Shown here in pieces: positions 9,323 through 17,851 of a stretch of DNA of 64,000 nt. Source of the DNA: Streptomyces sp. R28 (GTDB lineage: Bacteria; Actinomycetota; Actinomycetes; Streptomycetales; Streptomycetaceae); the NCBI RefSeq assembly GCF_041052385.1, contig NZ_CP163439.1, positions 3,089,001 through 3,153,000 on the forward strand, read 5' to 3'. A program made the translations under genes and the position numbers. Below the pieces are notes generated by a model, which saw only the letters and a list, made by a program, of their open reading frames with translations, ran no database searches and was not told where the DNA came from. Positions within the stretch are counted from its first letter, which is position 1; each line of letters starts with the position of its first letter.

Positions 9323-9410
9323 GCGCCCCTCCCTCTCCGAGTGATCCGCCCTCTATGCTCTCAGCTCGTACAGAGTGCCTGGCGTCACATGAGCGAGGGG
9401 CGGGGCCGCC

Positions 9411-10457
9411 ATGGCGGAACAGAGCGTGCGGTGGGGGATCCTGGCGACCGGCGGGATCGCGGCCGCGTTCACGGCGGACCTGGTCGACCTGCCGGACGCG
9501 GAGGTCGTGGCCGTGGCCTCGCGGAGCCAGGCCTCGGCGGACGCGTTCGCCGAGCGCTTCGGGATACCGCGGGCGTACGGCGACTGGGACGCGCTCGCCC
9601 AGGACGGCGACATCGATGTCGTGTACGTCGCCACCCCGCACTCCGCGCACCGCGCCGCCACCGGGCTGTGCCTGGAGGCGGGGCACAACGTGCTGTGCGA
9701 GAAGGCGTTCACGCTGAACGCGCGTGAGGCCGAGGAACTGGTCGCGCTGGCGAAGGCGCGCGGGAGCTTCCTGATGGAAGCGATGTGGATGTACTGCAAC
9801 CCCCTGATCCGGCGACTGAAAACGATGGTGGACGACGGCGCGGTCGGTGAAGTGCGCCATGTCCAGGCCGACTTCGGGCTGGCCGGACCCTTCCCGCCCG
9901 CGCACCGGCTGCGCGACCCGGCCCAGGGCGGGGGCGCCCTGCTGGACCTCGGCGTCTACCCGGTCTCCTTCGCCCAGCTGCTGCTGGGGGAGCCGTCGGA
10001 CGTCACGGCGCGCGCGACGCTGTCCGCGGAGGGCGTCGATCTGCAGACGGGAGCCCTGCTCTCCTGGGACAGCGGCGCCCTCGGCTCCCTGCACTGCTCC
10101 ATCGTCGGCGGTACGGCGACCTCCGCGTCGGTCACCGGCTCGGGCGGCCGTATCGACGTGCCGAGCGGCTTCTTCTTCCCGGACCGCTTCGTGCTGCACC
10201 GCGACGGCCGTGACCCTCAGGAGTTCACGGCCGACCCGGCGGACGGACCCCGGAGCAGCCTGCGGCACGAGGCCGCCGAGGTGATGCGGGCCCTGCGCGC
10301 CGGCGAGACCCAGTCGCCGCTGGTCCCGCTCGACGGCACGCTCGCCGTGATGCGGACGCTCGACGCGGTCCGCGACCGCATCGGCGTCCGCTACCCGGGC
10401 GAGGCGCCCGCCGAGGATTCCGGCGAGGACCTCGCGCCCGAGCTCACACCTGCGTGA
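9411..10457 (+). CDS. Gfo/Idh/MocA family NAD(P)-dependent oxidoreductase
   Basis: A 348-residue sugar or polyol dehydrogenase-like protein. The N-terminal Rossmann fold starts with WGILATGGIAAAF, and the conserved cofactor/catalytic lysine lies in LCEKAFTLN (the family EKP variant). The C-terminal substrate domain is typical (GGALLDLGVYPV). Substrate unknown. Its 3' end overlaps the convergent phoD gene by 14 nt, and a short inverted repeat (10442-10447 / 10454-10459) lies across the overlap. Confidence 0.9.
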   Translation: MAEQSVRWGILATGGIAAAFTADLVDLPDAEVVAVASRSQASADAFAERFGIPRAYGDWDALAQDGDIDVVYVATPHSAHRAATGLCLEAGHNVLCEKAFTLNAREAEELVALAKARGSFLMEAMWMYCNPLIRRLKTMVDDGAVGEVRHVQADFGLAGPFPPAHRLRDPAQGGGALLDLGVYPVSFAQLLLGEPSDVTARATLSAEGVDLQTGALLSWDSGALGSLHCSIVGGTATSASVTGSGGRIDVPSGFFFPDRFVLHRDGRDPQEFTADPADGPRSSLRHEAAEVMRALRAGETQSPLVPLDGTLAVMRTLDAVRDRIGVRYPGEAPAEDSGEDLAPELTPA

Positions 10458-12084
10458 GCCCCGGCTCCCCGACCTCCGTGACGAAGGACGCGGCCGTCGT
10501 GACCGGCGCCCCGGGCGTGGTCACGTACGGCACCGTCTTGAAGTCGGCCCGCGCCTGCTGCTCCCCCAGCGCGACGGTCACGTAGCCGCGCCGTCCGTTG
10601 TAGAACCTCATGTGCGGGTTGGCCTTCATGTACGCGTCCCAGTTGGCGGGCTTGTCGACGCCGTCCCGGCCGCTCGCGATCGACGTGGCCACGATCTCCG
10701 TGCCGAGCGTGGCGGAGTCGGGGTCGTCGAAGTCGTCCTTGATGTCGAAGCCGTACCCGACGTGGACGTCGCCGGTGAGCACCATCAGGTTCTCGATCCC
10801 GGCGGTCTTCGCCCCGTCCAGTACCCGGCGGCGGGAGGCCCGGTAGCCGTCCCAGGCGTCCATCGACACCCGTGACGGGGCGGTGAGGTCGAACTTCCGC
10901 TGGGAGAACGTGACCTGCTGCGGTACGACGTTCCACAGCGCCTTCGACGAGCGCCATCCGTCCAGCAGCCACCGCTCCTGCGTCGCACCGGTCATCGTGC
11001 GCGCCGGGTCGTCGACCTCCGGGCCGGGGATCTGGGAGCCGTCGCCGTACGCCTGGTTGGAGCGGTACTGCCGGGTGTCCAGCACGTCGAACTGGGCGAG
11101 CCGGCCCCACTGCAGACGCCGGTAGAGCTGCATGTCGGGGCCGGTGGGCTGCTGCGGGCTGCGCAGCGGCTGGTTCTCCCAGTAGGCGCGGTAGGCGGCG
11201 GCCCGGCGCAGCAGGAACTCCTGAGGCGGGACGCTGTTCTCGGGGGTGTCGCCGGCGTAGTTGTTCTCGGTCTCGTGGTCGTCCCAGGTGACGACGAAGG
11301 GGTGCGCGGCGTGCGCGGCCCTGAGGTCGGGGTCGGACTTGAAGAGGGCGTAGCGCAGGCGGTAGTCCTCCAGGGTCACCGTCTCGTGGTTGAAGTGGGC
11401 GGGGAGCGTGCGGTCGGTGTAGTTGCGGTAGCCGCCGACGGAGTTGACCGCGTACTCGTACAGGTAGTCGCCCAGGTGGAGGACGACGTCCACGTCGTCC
11501 TGCGCGAGATGGCGGTACGGCGTGAAGTAGCCGTCGGCGTACGCCTGGCAGGAGACGGCCGCGAAGGTCAGCGAGCTTGCCGCGCCGGTCGGCTCGGGCG
11601 CGGTGCGGGTACGGCCCGTCTCGCTGATCCAGGTGCCGGTGCGGAAGCGGTAGTAGTACACGCGGTCCGCGTCGAGCCGGCTGACCTGGACGTGGACCGT
11701 GTGGTGGAACTCGGGGTGCGCGAAGGCGGTGCCGCGTCTGGCGATCCGGCTGAACCGCTCGTCGTGCGCCAGCTCCCAGTGCACGGTGACCCGTTCGGCG
11801 GGCAGTCCGCCGTCGGGCTGGTACGGGGCGGGGGCCAGGCGGGTCCACAGCAGGACCGAGCCGGGCCGCGGGTCGCCGGAGGCGACGCCGAGGGTGAAGG
11901 GGTCGTCGTCGATGCGGCGGGCGTCGAGCTCGGCGGCGCTCGCCGTGCCCGCGGCCGGCAGATTCACGGCGAAGGCGAGCGCGGCGGCCGCGCCGGTGAC
12001 GGTCAGGAAGCTGCGGCGGCCGATGTGGCGGGCGGCCGCGCGTAGTTCGGGGGCGTGCTGGGGCGCGTGTCTGGTGATGGTCAT
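10444..12084 (-). CDS. phoD: PhoD-like alkaline phosphatase/phosphodiesterase
   Basis: A 546-residue secreted metallophosphatase of the PhoD family. The N-terminus is a Tat signal, [10 protein letters not shown] followed by a hydrophobic segment ending near TASA. Visible family features include [15 protein letters not shown], the Fe/Ca-site region [11 protein letters not shown] and the [16 protein letters not shown] motif. I placed the start at the ATG at 12084 because it has a strong AGGGGAGG site and immediately precedes the signal peptide; the frame is open further upstream without a plausible protein. PhoD enzymes release phosphate from diesters under PhoP control, but I saw no convincing PHO-box repeat in the 134-bp upstream gap. 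Confidence 0.92.
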   Translation of the reverse strand: MTITRHAPQHAPELRAAARHIGRRSFLTVTGAAAALAFAVNLPAAGTASAAELDARRIDDDPFTLGVASGDPRPGSVLLWTRLAPAPYQPDGGLPAERVTVHWELAHDERFSRIARRGTAFAHPEFHHTVHVQVSRLDADRVYYYRFRTGTWISETGRTRTAPEPTGAASSLTFAAVSCQAYADGYFTPYRHLAQDDVDVVLHLGDYLYEYAVNSVGGYRNYTDRTLPAHFNHETVTLEDYRLRYALFKSDPDLRAAHAAHPFVVTWDDHETENNYAGDTPENSVPPQEFLLRRAAAYRAYWENQPLRSPQQPTGPDMQLYRRLQWGRLAQFDVLDTRQYRSNQAYGDGSQIPGPEVDDPARTMTGATQERWLLDGWRSSKALWNVVPQQVTFSQRKFDLTAPSRVSMDAWDGYRASRRRVLDGAKTAGIENLMVLTGDVHVGYGFDIKDDFDDPDSATLGTEIVATSIASGRDGVDKPANWDAYMKANPHMRFYNGRRGYVTVALGEQQARADFKTVPYVTTPGAPVTTAASFVTEVGEPGLTQV

Positions 12085-12218
12085 CCGGTCCTCCCCTGCC
12101 TGATGGATGCATGAGGCATTGGAGTGGCCGGGGACGACACACGCTTGGCGCGTACACAACACCCGGATGGCGGATGGATGAGTTCCGTATGGCGGACACT
12201 CCCGTACGCTGCGGCCCC

Positions 12219-12995
12219 ATGAACGACAGGCAGACGGAGACGAGGACGGACGCGAGGATCGCCGTGGTGACCGGCGCGGGCTCCGGCATCGGTCGCGCGG
12301 TCGCGGTGGAGCTGCTGCGCGCGGGCTGGTCGGTGGCGCTCGCCGGGCGGCGCGTCGAGACGCTGGAGGAGACGGCGGGGCTGGTGCCCGGCGGTACCGC
12401 GCTCGCCGTACGGACGGACGTGTCACGGCAGGAGGACGTGACCGCGCTGTTCGCCGGCGCCGTGCAGCGGTTCGGGCGGGTGGATCTGTTGTTCAACAAC
12501 GCGGGGACGTTCGGGCCGGGCGGGGTGCCGGTCGAGGAGCTGTCGTACGACGCCTGGCGGCATGTGGTGGACACCAACCTCAACGGGGCGTTCCTGTGCG
12601 CGCAGGCGGCGTACCGGCAGATGAAGGAGCAGGACCCGCAGGGCGGCCGGATCATCAACAACGGGTCCATCTCGGCGCACACGCCCCGCCCGCACTCCGT
12701 CGCCTACACGGCCACCAAGCACGCGCTGACCGGCCTGACCAAGTCGCTGTCGCTGGACGGGCGGCCGTACGGCATCGCCGTCGGCCAGATCGACATCGGC
12801 AACGCGGCGACCGACATGACCGCGCGTATGCAGACGGGCGCCCTGCAGGCCGACGGCTCGGTGGTGCCCGAGCCCGTGATGGACGTGGCCGACGTGGCGC
12901 GGACCGTGCGGCACATGGCGGAGCTGCCCTTGGAGGCGAACGTGCAGTTCGCGACGGTGCTGGCGACGGCGATGCCGTACGTGGGGCGTGGCTGA
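12219..12995 (+). CDS. Short-chain dehydrogenase/reductase
   Basis: A 258-residue classical SDR. The cofactor motif TGAGSGIG is at residues 18-25, NNAG at 93-96, and the catalytic set is S150, Y163, K167 (YTATK). It uses NAD(P)(H); the substrate is unknown. The ATG at 12219 puts the Rossmann motif at the normal distance; the frame is open upstream to 12111, but that stretch is not protein-like. It is divergent from phoD. Confidence 0.9.
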   Translation: MNDRQTETRTDARIAVVTGAGSGIGRAVAVELLRAGWSVALAGRRVETLEETAGLVPGGTALAVRTDVSRQEDVTALFAGAVQRFGRVDLLFNNAGTFGPGGVPVEELSYDAWRHVVDTNLNGAFLCAQAAYRQMKEQDPQGGRIINNGSISAHTPRPHSVAYTATKHALTGLTKSLSLDGRPYGIAVGQIDIGNAATDMTARMQTGALQADGSVVPEPVMDVADVARTVRHMAELPLEANVQFATVLATAMPYVGRG

Positions 12996-13158
12996 AGTCC
13001 CCTCAGGCTTCCGTTGCCTCCACAACTTGCACAAACGGAATATGAAATTCCGACCTATCAAGGCCGGTCGGAGGCATATGCTCAACCCGTCCTGCACCAG
13101 AGCTTCACATTTGGAGCACAGGGCTTCCGCAGGCCACTCCGAGGGGGGAGGCGGGAGG

Positions 13159-13225
13159 CGTTCCACGAACCGGGTGGGGGTGGACTTCGCGTGGGACCGC
13201 GAGGTACGCACCGGTTCGTGGAACG
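13159..13225. terminator. Perfect 15-bp inverted repeat between convergent genes
   Basis: Arms CGTTCCACGAACCGG (13159-13173) and its exact complement (13211-13225) are separated by 37 nt, between the SDR gene (+) and the aldo/keto reductase gene (-). It is probably a bidirectional terminator. The long loop is unusual, so a protein-binding site is also possible. The rest of the 266-bp gap (12996-13261) shows two smaller imperfect repeats and no gene. Confidence 0.5.
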
Positions 13226-13261
13226 GCTGCCGCACAGTCCCAGCCCCTGCAGCGGCGGTGC

Positions 13262-14248
13262 TCAGCGGCCGAGGATCCGCTCGACCTCGGCCATCTGCTC
13301 CGCGCTGAGCGGCCCCTTCGCCATCGCGCCCGCGTTCTGCTCGGCCTGGGCGACGGAACGGAAGCCCGGGATCGGCACGGTCCGCGGGCTGCGGGCCCAC
13401 AGCCAGGCAAGGGCGCCCTGGCCGAGGGTACGGCCGCCGCTGGTGAGGATGTCCTTCAGCGCGTCGACACGGGCGAGCCACCGCGGGTCGGCGCCGGACC
13501 CGTCCTCGAAGCCCTGCAGCCACTGCGGCGGCCGGCTGCGGATGTCCCCGGCCTCCAGGGCCTGCCCGGCCCGGCGCTTGCCGGTCAGCAGACCCATCGC
13601 CAGCGGGCTGCGGTTGATGCTGGCCAGCTCCCGCTGCGCGCACAGCGCGAACATCTCCGGCGCGTCCTGAAGCACGTTGGCCATGTGCTGTACGGCCGCA
13701 CAGTGCTCCCCTTGCGCGAAGACGGCGGCGCGGGACGGGTCGTCGGTGCTCCAGGCGTAGGCGCGGACGGTCCCCTCGCGCACGAACTCCTCGCAGACGT
13801 CACGGAGTTCGGCGGCACGCTCCGGGTCGGCGTCCGACAGGTGCAGCTGGTAGAGGTCGACGTAGTCGGTGTCCAGGCGCTTCAGCGAGGCGGTCAGCGC
13901 CCGGCGGGCGTATCGCACGCTGTCGTCGGCGCCGGTGCGGGTGCGGGTCTCCTCGTCGAAGACGTTGCCCCACTTGGTGGCGACGACGACATCGGCACGG
14001 CGCTTGCCGAGGGCACGGCCGAGGACACGTTCGCTGTGGCCGGCCCCGTAGGTGTCCGCGGTGTCGAAGAAGGTGACGCCCAGGTCGAGGGCGCGCCGGA
14101 TCGCCCGTACCGACTCCTCGTCGTCGACCTTGCCCCAGCCGAGGGGCTGCCCGTCGACGGACTGCCACTCACCGCCGATGGCCCAGCATCCGAAGCCGAG
14201 AGCGCTTACCCCGATGCCGGTGCGTCCCAAAGTCCTCTTGGTCTCCAT
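13262..14248 (-). CDS. Aldo/keto reductase
   Basis: A 328-residue (beta/alpha)8 oxidoreductase. The catalytic tetrad is visible as D62 and Y67 (FFDTADTYG), K92 (ATKWG) and H136 (DLYQLH). It is NADPH-dependent by family; the substrate is unknown. The start is taken at the ATG at 14248 (METKRTLGRTG), the normal N-terminus, although the frame is open 13 codons further. It is probably not cotranscribed with the NTF2-like gene upstream (66-nt gap). Confidence 0.9.
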   Translation of the reverse strand: METKRTLGRTGIGVSALGFGCWAIGGEWQSVDGQPLGWGKVDDEESVRAIRRALDLGVTFFDTADTYGAGHSERVLGRALGKRRADVVVATKWGNVFDEETRTRTGADDSVRYARRALTASLKRLDTDYVDLYQLHLSDADPERAAELRDVCEEFVREGTVRAYAWSTDDPSRAAVFAQGEHCAAVQHMANVLQDAPEMFALCAQRELASINRSPLAMGLLTGKRRAGQALEAGDIRSRPPQWLQGFEDGSGADPRWLARVDALKDILTSGGRTLGQGALAWLWARSPRTVPIPGFRSVAQAEQNAGAMAKGPLSAEQMAEVERILGR

Positions 14249-14314
14249 GACGGAGGACGTTAGGAGTTGGAGTACACCCGAAGGCAATCCCCCGAGGGGA
14301 TCTCCCGCGGCCGG

Positions 14315-14641
14315 CTACGCCTGCCCGGTCTCGAAACGGGAGATCCTGCCGTCGTCCTCCACCTCGAAGTGCCACCGGGTGCGCATCTCGCCCCAGGTGT
14401 CGTTGCGGTAGTGGGTGAGGAGGTCGCGGCCCCGGTTGGACTCTTTGTCGACCTCCATGTGGCCGTTGGAGGAGAAGATCTCCCGGTCGATCCAGTCGGC
14501 GAGGTCGCGGTCGGTGCCGTCGTCCGCCATGGTCGCGCCGGGCGCGAGGATGGTCAGGAAGCCCTCGCGGTCGTGGGCGTTGACTGCGGTGACGAAGGCG
14601 CGGACGGCGGGGTCGCTGAGTTTGGACGTCTGAATCGTCAT
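14315..14641 (-). CDS. NTF2-like/SnoaL-type small protein
   Basis: A 108-residue protein with the one-domain cone fold of nuclear transport factor 2-like proteins: an early helix (VRAFVTAVNAHDREGF), then LAPGATMADDG and a C-terminal strand WHFEVEDDGRISRFETGQ. Such proteins bind small hydrophobic ligands or act as isomerases/cyclases; no catalytic residues can be assigned. The start at 14641 is the only well-placed ATG. It is divergent from the DoxX gene. Confidence 0.8.
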   Translation of the reverse strand: MTIQTSKLSDPAVRAFVTAVNAHDREGFLTILAPGATMADDGTDRDLADWIDREIFSSNGHMEVDKESNRGRDLLTHYRNDTWGEMRTRWHFEVEDDGRISRFETGQA

Positions 14642-14764
14642 ACCGGCAGCCTCACACCGGCCCCGCCGGCCCGCCACCCGAACGGCGGCGCGGGCAGGCC
14701 GACCGGGTGTCGTCGGTGCGACGGTGGATACGCGGGAGGGCGGGAGGCGTTGCAAGGGTTCCCC

Positions 14765-14829
14765 CCTGCTGTCTGCCCCTGCCGTCCGTCCCTGCTGTCT
14801 GTTCCTGCTGTCTGTCCCTGCTGTCTGTT
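14765..14829. repeat. Five tandem copies of a 13-bp unit
   Basis: Consecutive units of consensus CCTGCTGTCTGTY occupy 14765-14777, 14778-14790, 14791-14803, 14804-14816 and 14817-14829. Units 3-5 differ only at the last base. The array ends 12 nt before the doxX-type GTG start, so it lies in the probable leader or promoter of that gene. Confidence 0.9.
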
Positions 14830-14841
14830 CCGGGAGTCGCT

Positions 14842-15408
14842 GTGAGTGCTTACGACCGACGTGATCTGGGCCTGCTGTTGCTCCGGCTGGGGGCCGGCGG
14901 AGTGCTGGCCGCGCACGGTACGCAGAAGCTGTTCGGCTGGTTCGGCGGGCACGGCATCGAGGGGACCGGCCAGTTCATGGAGTCGGTCGGCTACCGGCCG
15001 GGCAAGGCGAGCGCGACGGCGGCGGGCCTCGCGGAGACCGGCGGCGGCACGCTGCTGGCGCTGGGGCTCGCGACGCCCGGGGCGGGTGCGGCGGCGGCCG
15101 GTGCGATGGCGGGGGCGTCCGCGGTGCACGCCCCGAACGGCTTCTTCAACCAGGAGGGCGGCTACGAGTACGCGGCCACCCTCGCCCTGGCCGCGACCGG
15201 CCTCGCCATCACGGGCCCCGGCCGGCTCTCCCTCGACCACGCGCTCGGCCATGTCCTCGACCGCGGCTGGATGGTTCCTACGGCACTCGCGGCGACGGCT
15301 GCGGTGACGGCGCTGGTGGTGGGGGCGCGGAACAAGAGGCTGGACAAGGCGGGCAAGGAGAACGGGGCGGAACTCTTCGACGAGCAGGAGGCCCTGTTCG
15401 GGGAGTAG
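14842..15408 (+). CDS. DoxX family membrane protein
   Basis: A 188-residue membrane protein with four hydrophobic segments typical of DoxX. The first contains LLLLRLGAGGVLAAHGTQKLFGWFGG, with the conserved HG.QKLFG pattern shown here as HGTQKLFGWFGG. The family is linked to redox or oxidative-stress functions, but its exact role is unclear. The GTG at 14842 has a GGGAG site directly after the 13-bp repeats. The C-terminal tail is charged and cytoplasmic by inference. Confidence 0.88.
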   Translation: MSAYDRRDLGLLLLRLGAGGVLAAHGTQKLFGWFGGHGIEGTGQFMESVGYRPGKASATAAGLAETGGGTLLALGLATPGAGAAAAGAMAGASAVHAPNGFFNQEGGYEYAATLALAATGLAITGPGRLSLDHALGHVLDRGWMVPTALAATAAVTALVVGARNKRLDKAGKENGAELFDEQEALFGE

Positions 15409-15429
15409 GTGGGTGCACAGGCGGGTTCA

Positions 15430-15978
15430 TCACCGCCGGCCGCCGAACTCCCAGTCGTGGACCTCGATGTCGGCATACCGGCCCGGGGTCAGCACGGCGC
15501 GTGCCGTTTCCGGGTCCGGGGCCCGGAGCAGCACGGCCGTACCCAGCCAGGCGGCACCGTCGTCGGACAGTAGGGGCCCGTACGCGATCAGTTCGTCCCG
15601 GTCGGCCGGGACGGCGAGGTCGGCGGGCTCTCCCGCGCCGAGGCCGAGCACCAGGTACCGCTTGCCGCCGGTCCGGCCACCGGGGAAGTCCCACATGGTG
15701 CGCCCCAGCAGATTGCGCCACCGGCGCAGCAGCACGTCCCGGTACACGCCCGCCTGGTAGTTGGGCTCGTCGAAGGCGAAAGCGCGGGCGGCGGCGGGAC
15801 CGGGAAGGTCGACGATGTGCACGCTGCCGGTGGGCGTCTCGCCGTCGGCGGCGAAGGTGGGGCCGCGGGCGATCAGCTCCTTCGCGTACCGGTCCATGTA
15901 GGACCAGTGCTCTTCCAGCAGCTCCTCGCGCGAGGTGACCGAGCCGGGCCGATCGCGGTGGAAGCAGAAGTACTCCAT
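15430..15978 (-). CDS. Protein with two YCII-related domains
   Basis: A 182-residue protein made of two successive alpha/beta-barrel (ferredoxin-like) YCII units. Unit one has EHWSYMDRYAKELIARGPTF and PGPAAARAFAFDEPNYQAGVY. Unit two has GPLLSDDGAAWLG and DPETARAVLTPGRYADIEVHDW. Single-domain YCII proteins are about 95 residues, so this is an internal duplication or fusion. Function unknown; some relatives are dehydrochlorinase- or isomerase-like. It converges with the DoxX gene. The gap 15979-16147 shows no convincing gene. Confidence 0.82.
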   Translation of the reverse strand: MEYFCFHRDRPGSVTSREELLEEHWSYMDRYAKELIARGPTFAADGETPTGSVHIVDLPGPAAARAFAFDEPNYQAGVYRDVLLRRWRNLLGRTMWDFPGGRTGGKRYLVLGLGAGEPADLAVPADRDELIAYGPLLSDDGAAWLGTAVLLRAPDPETARAVLTPGRYADIEVHDWEFGGRR

Positions 15979-16147
15979 GCCACCAGACCCTCCCCGACGT
16001 ACGGCGGCATCTCAACAGACTTTCCCGGGCCGGGCATGCTGCCGCGCATGCCGAAGCTGTCGATCACCGCGTTGGTCGCCCTGCGCACCCCGACCCCGGA
16101 CATCCGCGTTGGTCTTCACCCGGCAGCCGGCCCGGGTGAAGGAACGC

Positions 16148-17851
16148 TCACTGGGTTCTGAGTCCTGGGCCCTGTTGGGGCTTCAGGCTCAGCACCGTCC
16201 CCTCCCCGTTCGCCGACAGCAGCAGTGAACCGTCGGGGCCGGTCGTCAGACCCGCGAACCGGCGGGCCAGGCCCGGCATGCCGTGGGCGAAGAGGGCGGG
16301 CTCGGTACGGGGTACGACCCCCGGGGGCGGGCCGACCGGCAGGTCCTCGGCGTCGGTGCGGCTCTGCCCCGTCGTCAGGGACACCGCCCGCAGCCGGCGC
16401 TGCCCGGTCTCCACCGTGAACAGCTCGTCACCCAGGACCGCGAGCCCCTGCGGCGCGTCGAGCCCGTCCACGACGACCGTCGGCGGCCCCTCCGGCTCCA
16501 GCCGCAGCACCGCGCCGAGCCGCTCGTCGCTGACGTAACAGCGGTCCTCGGCGTCGAAGGCCACGTCCACGGGCCGGTCCAGCCCGTCGGCGAGCACGGT
16601 GAGGACGTCGGCCTCGTCGACGGCCACGACCCGCCCCGCGTCCGACTCGGCGACGACGAGTGAGCCGTCCGGCGCGACCGTGATGCCGAGCGGGCGCCGC
16701 AGTCCGCCGGCCCGTTCCCGCGTGGTCCCGGTCTCGGGGTCGTACGTCTGGATCTGCCCGAACTGCGAGGTGATGTGCAGGAGTTCGCCGTCGGACACGA
16801 TGCCGTGCGAGAAGTGCAGCAGGGAGTGTGTCGTGACGCCGCCCTCCCGCGAGGGTTCGGGGCGCGCGACGCGGTAGTGGTCGGCGGCGTACACCCTGCC
16901 GGCCAGGTCGATCGTCACGCCGTAGGGCCCGTCGAGGCCGCGCGGCACGATCTCGCGGGTGCGGCCGTCGGGATGCATCTCGGTCACGCCGCCGCTGGAG
17001 TAGCTGGAGACGAACATGCGGTTCTCCGCGTCGAAGGCCGCGTTGTCCAGCCCGACGACGCCGCTGGTGACCAGGGTCCGCGAGCCGCTGCCGTGCAGGT
17101 CGATGCGGGTGACGATGCCCTCCGGGCCCCGGGAGAGCACATGCAGCACCCCGCCCTGGTCGAACCGCACGGCGACCGGCTGGTGGACGTCGTCCGCGAC
17201 CACCTCGGGCGCGCCCCCGTCCGGCGCGATCCGCCAGACCTGGCCGGTGAGCATGGGGTTCGCGCCGCTCATCATGTGCGGGTAGTACAGGTAGCCGTCC
17301 GGGCCGCGCTGCATCGCGTTGCCAAGGGCGAGGCCTTCGGTGAGGACCACGGGCTCACGGACATCGCGGCCGGCGCCGTCGTCTTGGCCGTCGCCGCCCC
17401 CGGGGAAGAGCTCCATCAGGCGGCCGTCGGGCTTCATCTCGTTCACGAACAGCCGGTCGCCGATGCAGGTGATGCCGTTGGGGTTGTCCACGTCGCCGGA
17501 GACGAGCGTGAACTTCCCCTGCGGGCTGCGGCGCCACACCCGCCCCGGCACCAGGTCGGCGATGTACATCGAGCCGTCCGCCCCGAACGCGAGGTCGTCC
17601 GGCGACTGCACGGGGCTGTCCATCGGTACGACCACCTCGACGTCCCCGGTGGCCGGGTCGACGGCGCTGATCTGCCCGGCGAGGAACTGGGCGACGTACA
17701 GCCGCCCGTCCGGCCCGAACGCGACGCCGTTGGAACCCCACAGCCGACTGGGCGGGTTGAGCCGCTCAAGTGCCCAACGGGCGCTGGAGGCACTGCGCCT
17801 GCCGGTCGCGTCGTACCTGCTCGGTTCGCTCGGTTTCATCGCAGCGCTCAC
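16148..17851 (-). CDS. SMP-30/gluconolactonase-type double beta-propeller
   Basis: A 567-residue protein composed of about ten to twelve blades of the SMP-30/NHL type, seen as repeats such as GVAFGPDGRLYVAQF, DLAFGADGSMYIADL, GITVAPDGSLVVAES and DVAFDAEDRCYVSDE. Usual SMP-30 lactonases are about 300 residues, so this looks like two propellers in one chain. No signal peptide is seen. Its GTG start overlaps the stop of the monooxygenase gene (GTGA), so the two are translationally coupled. A lactone- or ester-opening role following the monooxygenase is my inference. Confidence 0.82.
   Translation of the reverse strand: MSAAMKPSEPSRYDATGRRSASSARWALERLNPPSRLWGSNGVAFGPDGRLYVAQFLAGQISAVDPATGDVEVVVPMDSPVQSPDDLAFGADGSMYIADLVPGRVWRRSPQGKFTLVSGDVDNPNGITCIGDRLFVNEMKPDGRLMELFPGGGDGQDDGAGRDVREPVVLTEGLALGNAMQRGPDGYLYYPHMMSGANPMLTGQVWRIAPDGGAPEVVADDVHQPVAVRFDQGGVLHVLSRGPEGIVTRIDLHGSGSRTLVTSGVVGLDNAAFDAENRMFVSSYSSGGVTEMHPDGRTREIVPRGLDGPYGVTIDLAGRVYAADHYRVARPEPSREGGVTTHSLLHFSHGIVSDGELLHITSQFGQIQTYDPETGTTRERAGGLRRPLGITVAPDGSLVVAESDAGRVVAVDEADVLTVLADGLDRPVDVAFDAEDRCYVSDERLGAVLRLEPEGPPTVVVDGLDAPQGLAVLGDELFTVETGQRRLRAVSLTTGQSRTDAEDLPVGPPPGVVPRTEPALFAHGMPGLARRFAGLTTGPDGSLLLSANGEGTVLSLKPQQGPGLRTQ

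Noticed and set aside
12085-12218. Possible PHO box upstream of phoD
   Set aside because: Only a single GTTCATG-like half-site; the required direct repeat at 11-bp spacing is absent.
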